In this document: piece by piece, positions 63,435 through 64,000 of the stretch | How the letters are laid out: each line of letters begins with the position of its first letter | How positions within the stretch are numbered: position 1 is the stretch's first letter | NCBI RefSeq assembly: GCF_014195095.1 | Contig: NZ_JACIBC010000005.1 | Location: forward strand, 372,001 to 436,000 | DNA length: 64,000 nt | DNA from: Rhizobium sp. BK602 | GTDB taxonomy: Bacteria; Pseudomonadota; Alphaproteobacteria; Rhizobiales; Rhizobiaceae | Direction of reading: 5' to 3' | Notes under the pieces: generated by a model | What the model saw: only the letters and a program-made list of their open reading frames with translations | Databases searched by the model: none | What the model was told of the DNA's origin: nothing | Made by a program: the position numbers and the translations under genes

Positions 63435-64000
63435 ATGGTTCAATTGACCCAGACCAAACCACAGGCCGTCGCGACGGATGCGCGGGTCGGGAAGCACCGC
63501 TACGTGGTGCTTTTGATGATCACGCTCGGGATCGCCGTCAACTATATGGACCGCGCGACGATGAGCGTGGCCCTGCCGTCGATCAAGGAGGAGTTCGGCC
63601 TGTCGCCCGCCATTAGCGGCGTCCTGCTGTCTGCCTTTTTCTGGACCTATGCAAGCGGCCAGTTGCCGATGGGCTACCTTGCCGGTCGCCTCGGCCCGCG
63701 CAAGATGATTGCCCTTTCGGCCCTCACATTCGGCCTTGCCACAATCGGGATGGGTTTTGCCTGGGGCGTCACCTCGATTATCGTATTGCGCCTCCTCCTC
63801 GGCATTGGCGAAGCTCCGGGCTTTCCTGCGGCCGCCCAAGCGGTTTCGCAATGGTTCCCGCGATCCGAGCGCGGTTTCGCTTCCGGCACCTTCAACAATG
63901 GCAATCCGATCGGCTCCACCCTTTCCGTTCCGCTGGTTGCGCTGCTCATTTCCTGGACAGGCTGGCGCCATGCCTTTGTCGCCGCAGGCTTGCTGGCCGT
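63435..64000 (+). CDS. MFS transporter, sugar-acid type, cut by the window edge
   Basis: The frame opens at ATG 63435 after GGAGG (63421-63425) and runs off the right edge (188 codons seen). The N-terminal sequence VVLLMITLGIAVNYMDRATMSVALPSIKEEFGLS is the opening of the glucarate/galactonate ACS-family transporters. Motif A appears as GYLAGRLGPRKM, and RLLLGIGEAPGFPAAAQAVSQWFP is also typical. It probably imports a sugar acid by proton symport. It shares its operator with the two preceding genes. Confidence 0.9.
   Translation, partial: MVQLTQTKPQAVATDARVGKHRYVVLLMITLGIAVNYMDRATMSVALPSIKEEFGLSPAISGVLLSAFFWTYASGQLPMGYLAGRLGPRKMIALSALTFGLATIGMGFAWGVTSIIVLRLLLGIGEAPGFPAAAQAVSQWFPRSERGFASGTFNNGNPIGSTLSVPLVALLISWTGWRHAFVAAGLLA

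Overview
The window looks like chromosome or chromid DNA from a member of the Rhizobiaceae (Rhizobium or a close Agrobacterium relative). The evidence is the high GC content with alphaproteobacterial codon use, dense ABC-transporter and sugar-catabolism operons, a rhamnose locus in the order described for Rhizobium leguminosarum (rhaR-S-T-P-Q-U-K with divergent rhaD and rhaI), and interspersed palindromic repeats of the kind common in rhizobia. I saw no rRNA, tRNA, CRISPR array, phage or transposase gene.

Layout. 1-4.7 kb: the 5' end of a secreted SpvB/Rhs-type protein running off the left edge, an AT-rich gap, a LysR regulator with an HPP-CBS membrane protein, and small stress-type or unknown proteins. 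4.3-8.3 kb: the most unusual block, made of a small unknown protein, a strong hairpin, a SagB/McbC-type flavin dehydrogenase, a degenerate amidase-fold protein lacking the catalytic triad, and an MFS exporter. It resembles a reduced RiPP-type cluster with no YcaO. 8.4-12.8 kb: putA and its divergent Lrp-type regulator. 13-23.9 kb: an M81 peptidase, a GntR regulator, a family-5 peptide ABC importer, a gamma-glutamyltransferase, a DUF1028 protein and a glutathione peroxidase, suggesting uptake and breakdown of a gamma-glutamyl or modified peptide. 24-29.6 kb: a methyltransferase, a 49-residue exported peptide, an HpaI aldolase, a ROK regulator and a second gamma-glutamyltransferase.

29.6-40.6 kb: the complete L-rhamnose locus (isomerase, bifunctional aldolase/dehydrogenase, DeoR repressor, ABC importer, mutarotase, kinase). 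A nearly perfect 21-bp inverted repeat spans the divergent rhaD/rhaR promoters. 40.6-44.8 kb: a LysR regulator divergent from a GST and a PNPOx-like protein, then an orphan LivK-type binding protein ending in a textbook terminator. 44.8-48.9 kb: a three-gene catabolic operon (Gfo/Idh dehydrogenase, DUF993 aldolase-like protein, sugar isomerase/epimerase) behind a TetR regulator. The same TAAC-N6-GTTA operator lies before the operon and before tetR.

49-58.8 kb: a BaiN/YhiN flavoprotein, an epimerase, an EmrAB-type pump with a TetR regulator and two phased operators, and a LysR regulator divergent from an SDR, an ene-reductase and an isochorismatase-type hydrolase. 58.8-64 kb: a CoA-transferase, then three genes (GlcD-like oxidase, DHDPS-family protein, MFS transporter cut by the right edge), each preceded by the same perfect LacI-type operator TGTAAGCGCTTACA. 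They look like one sugar-acid regulon whose regulator lies outside the window.
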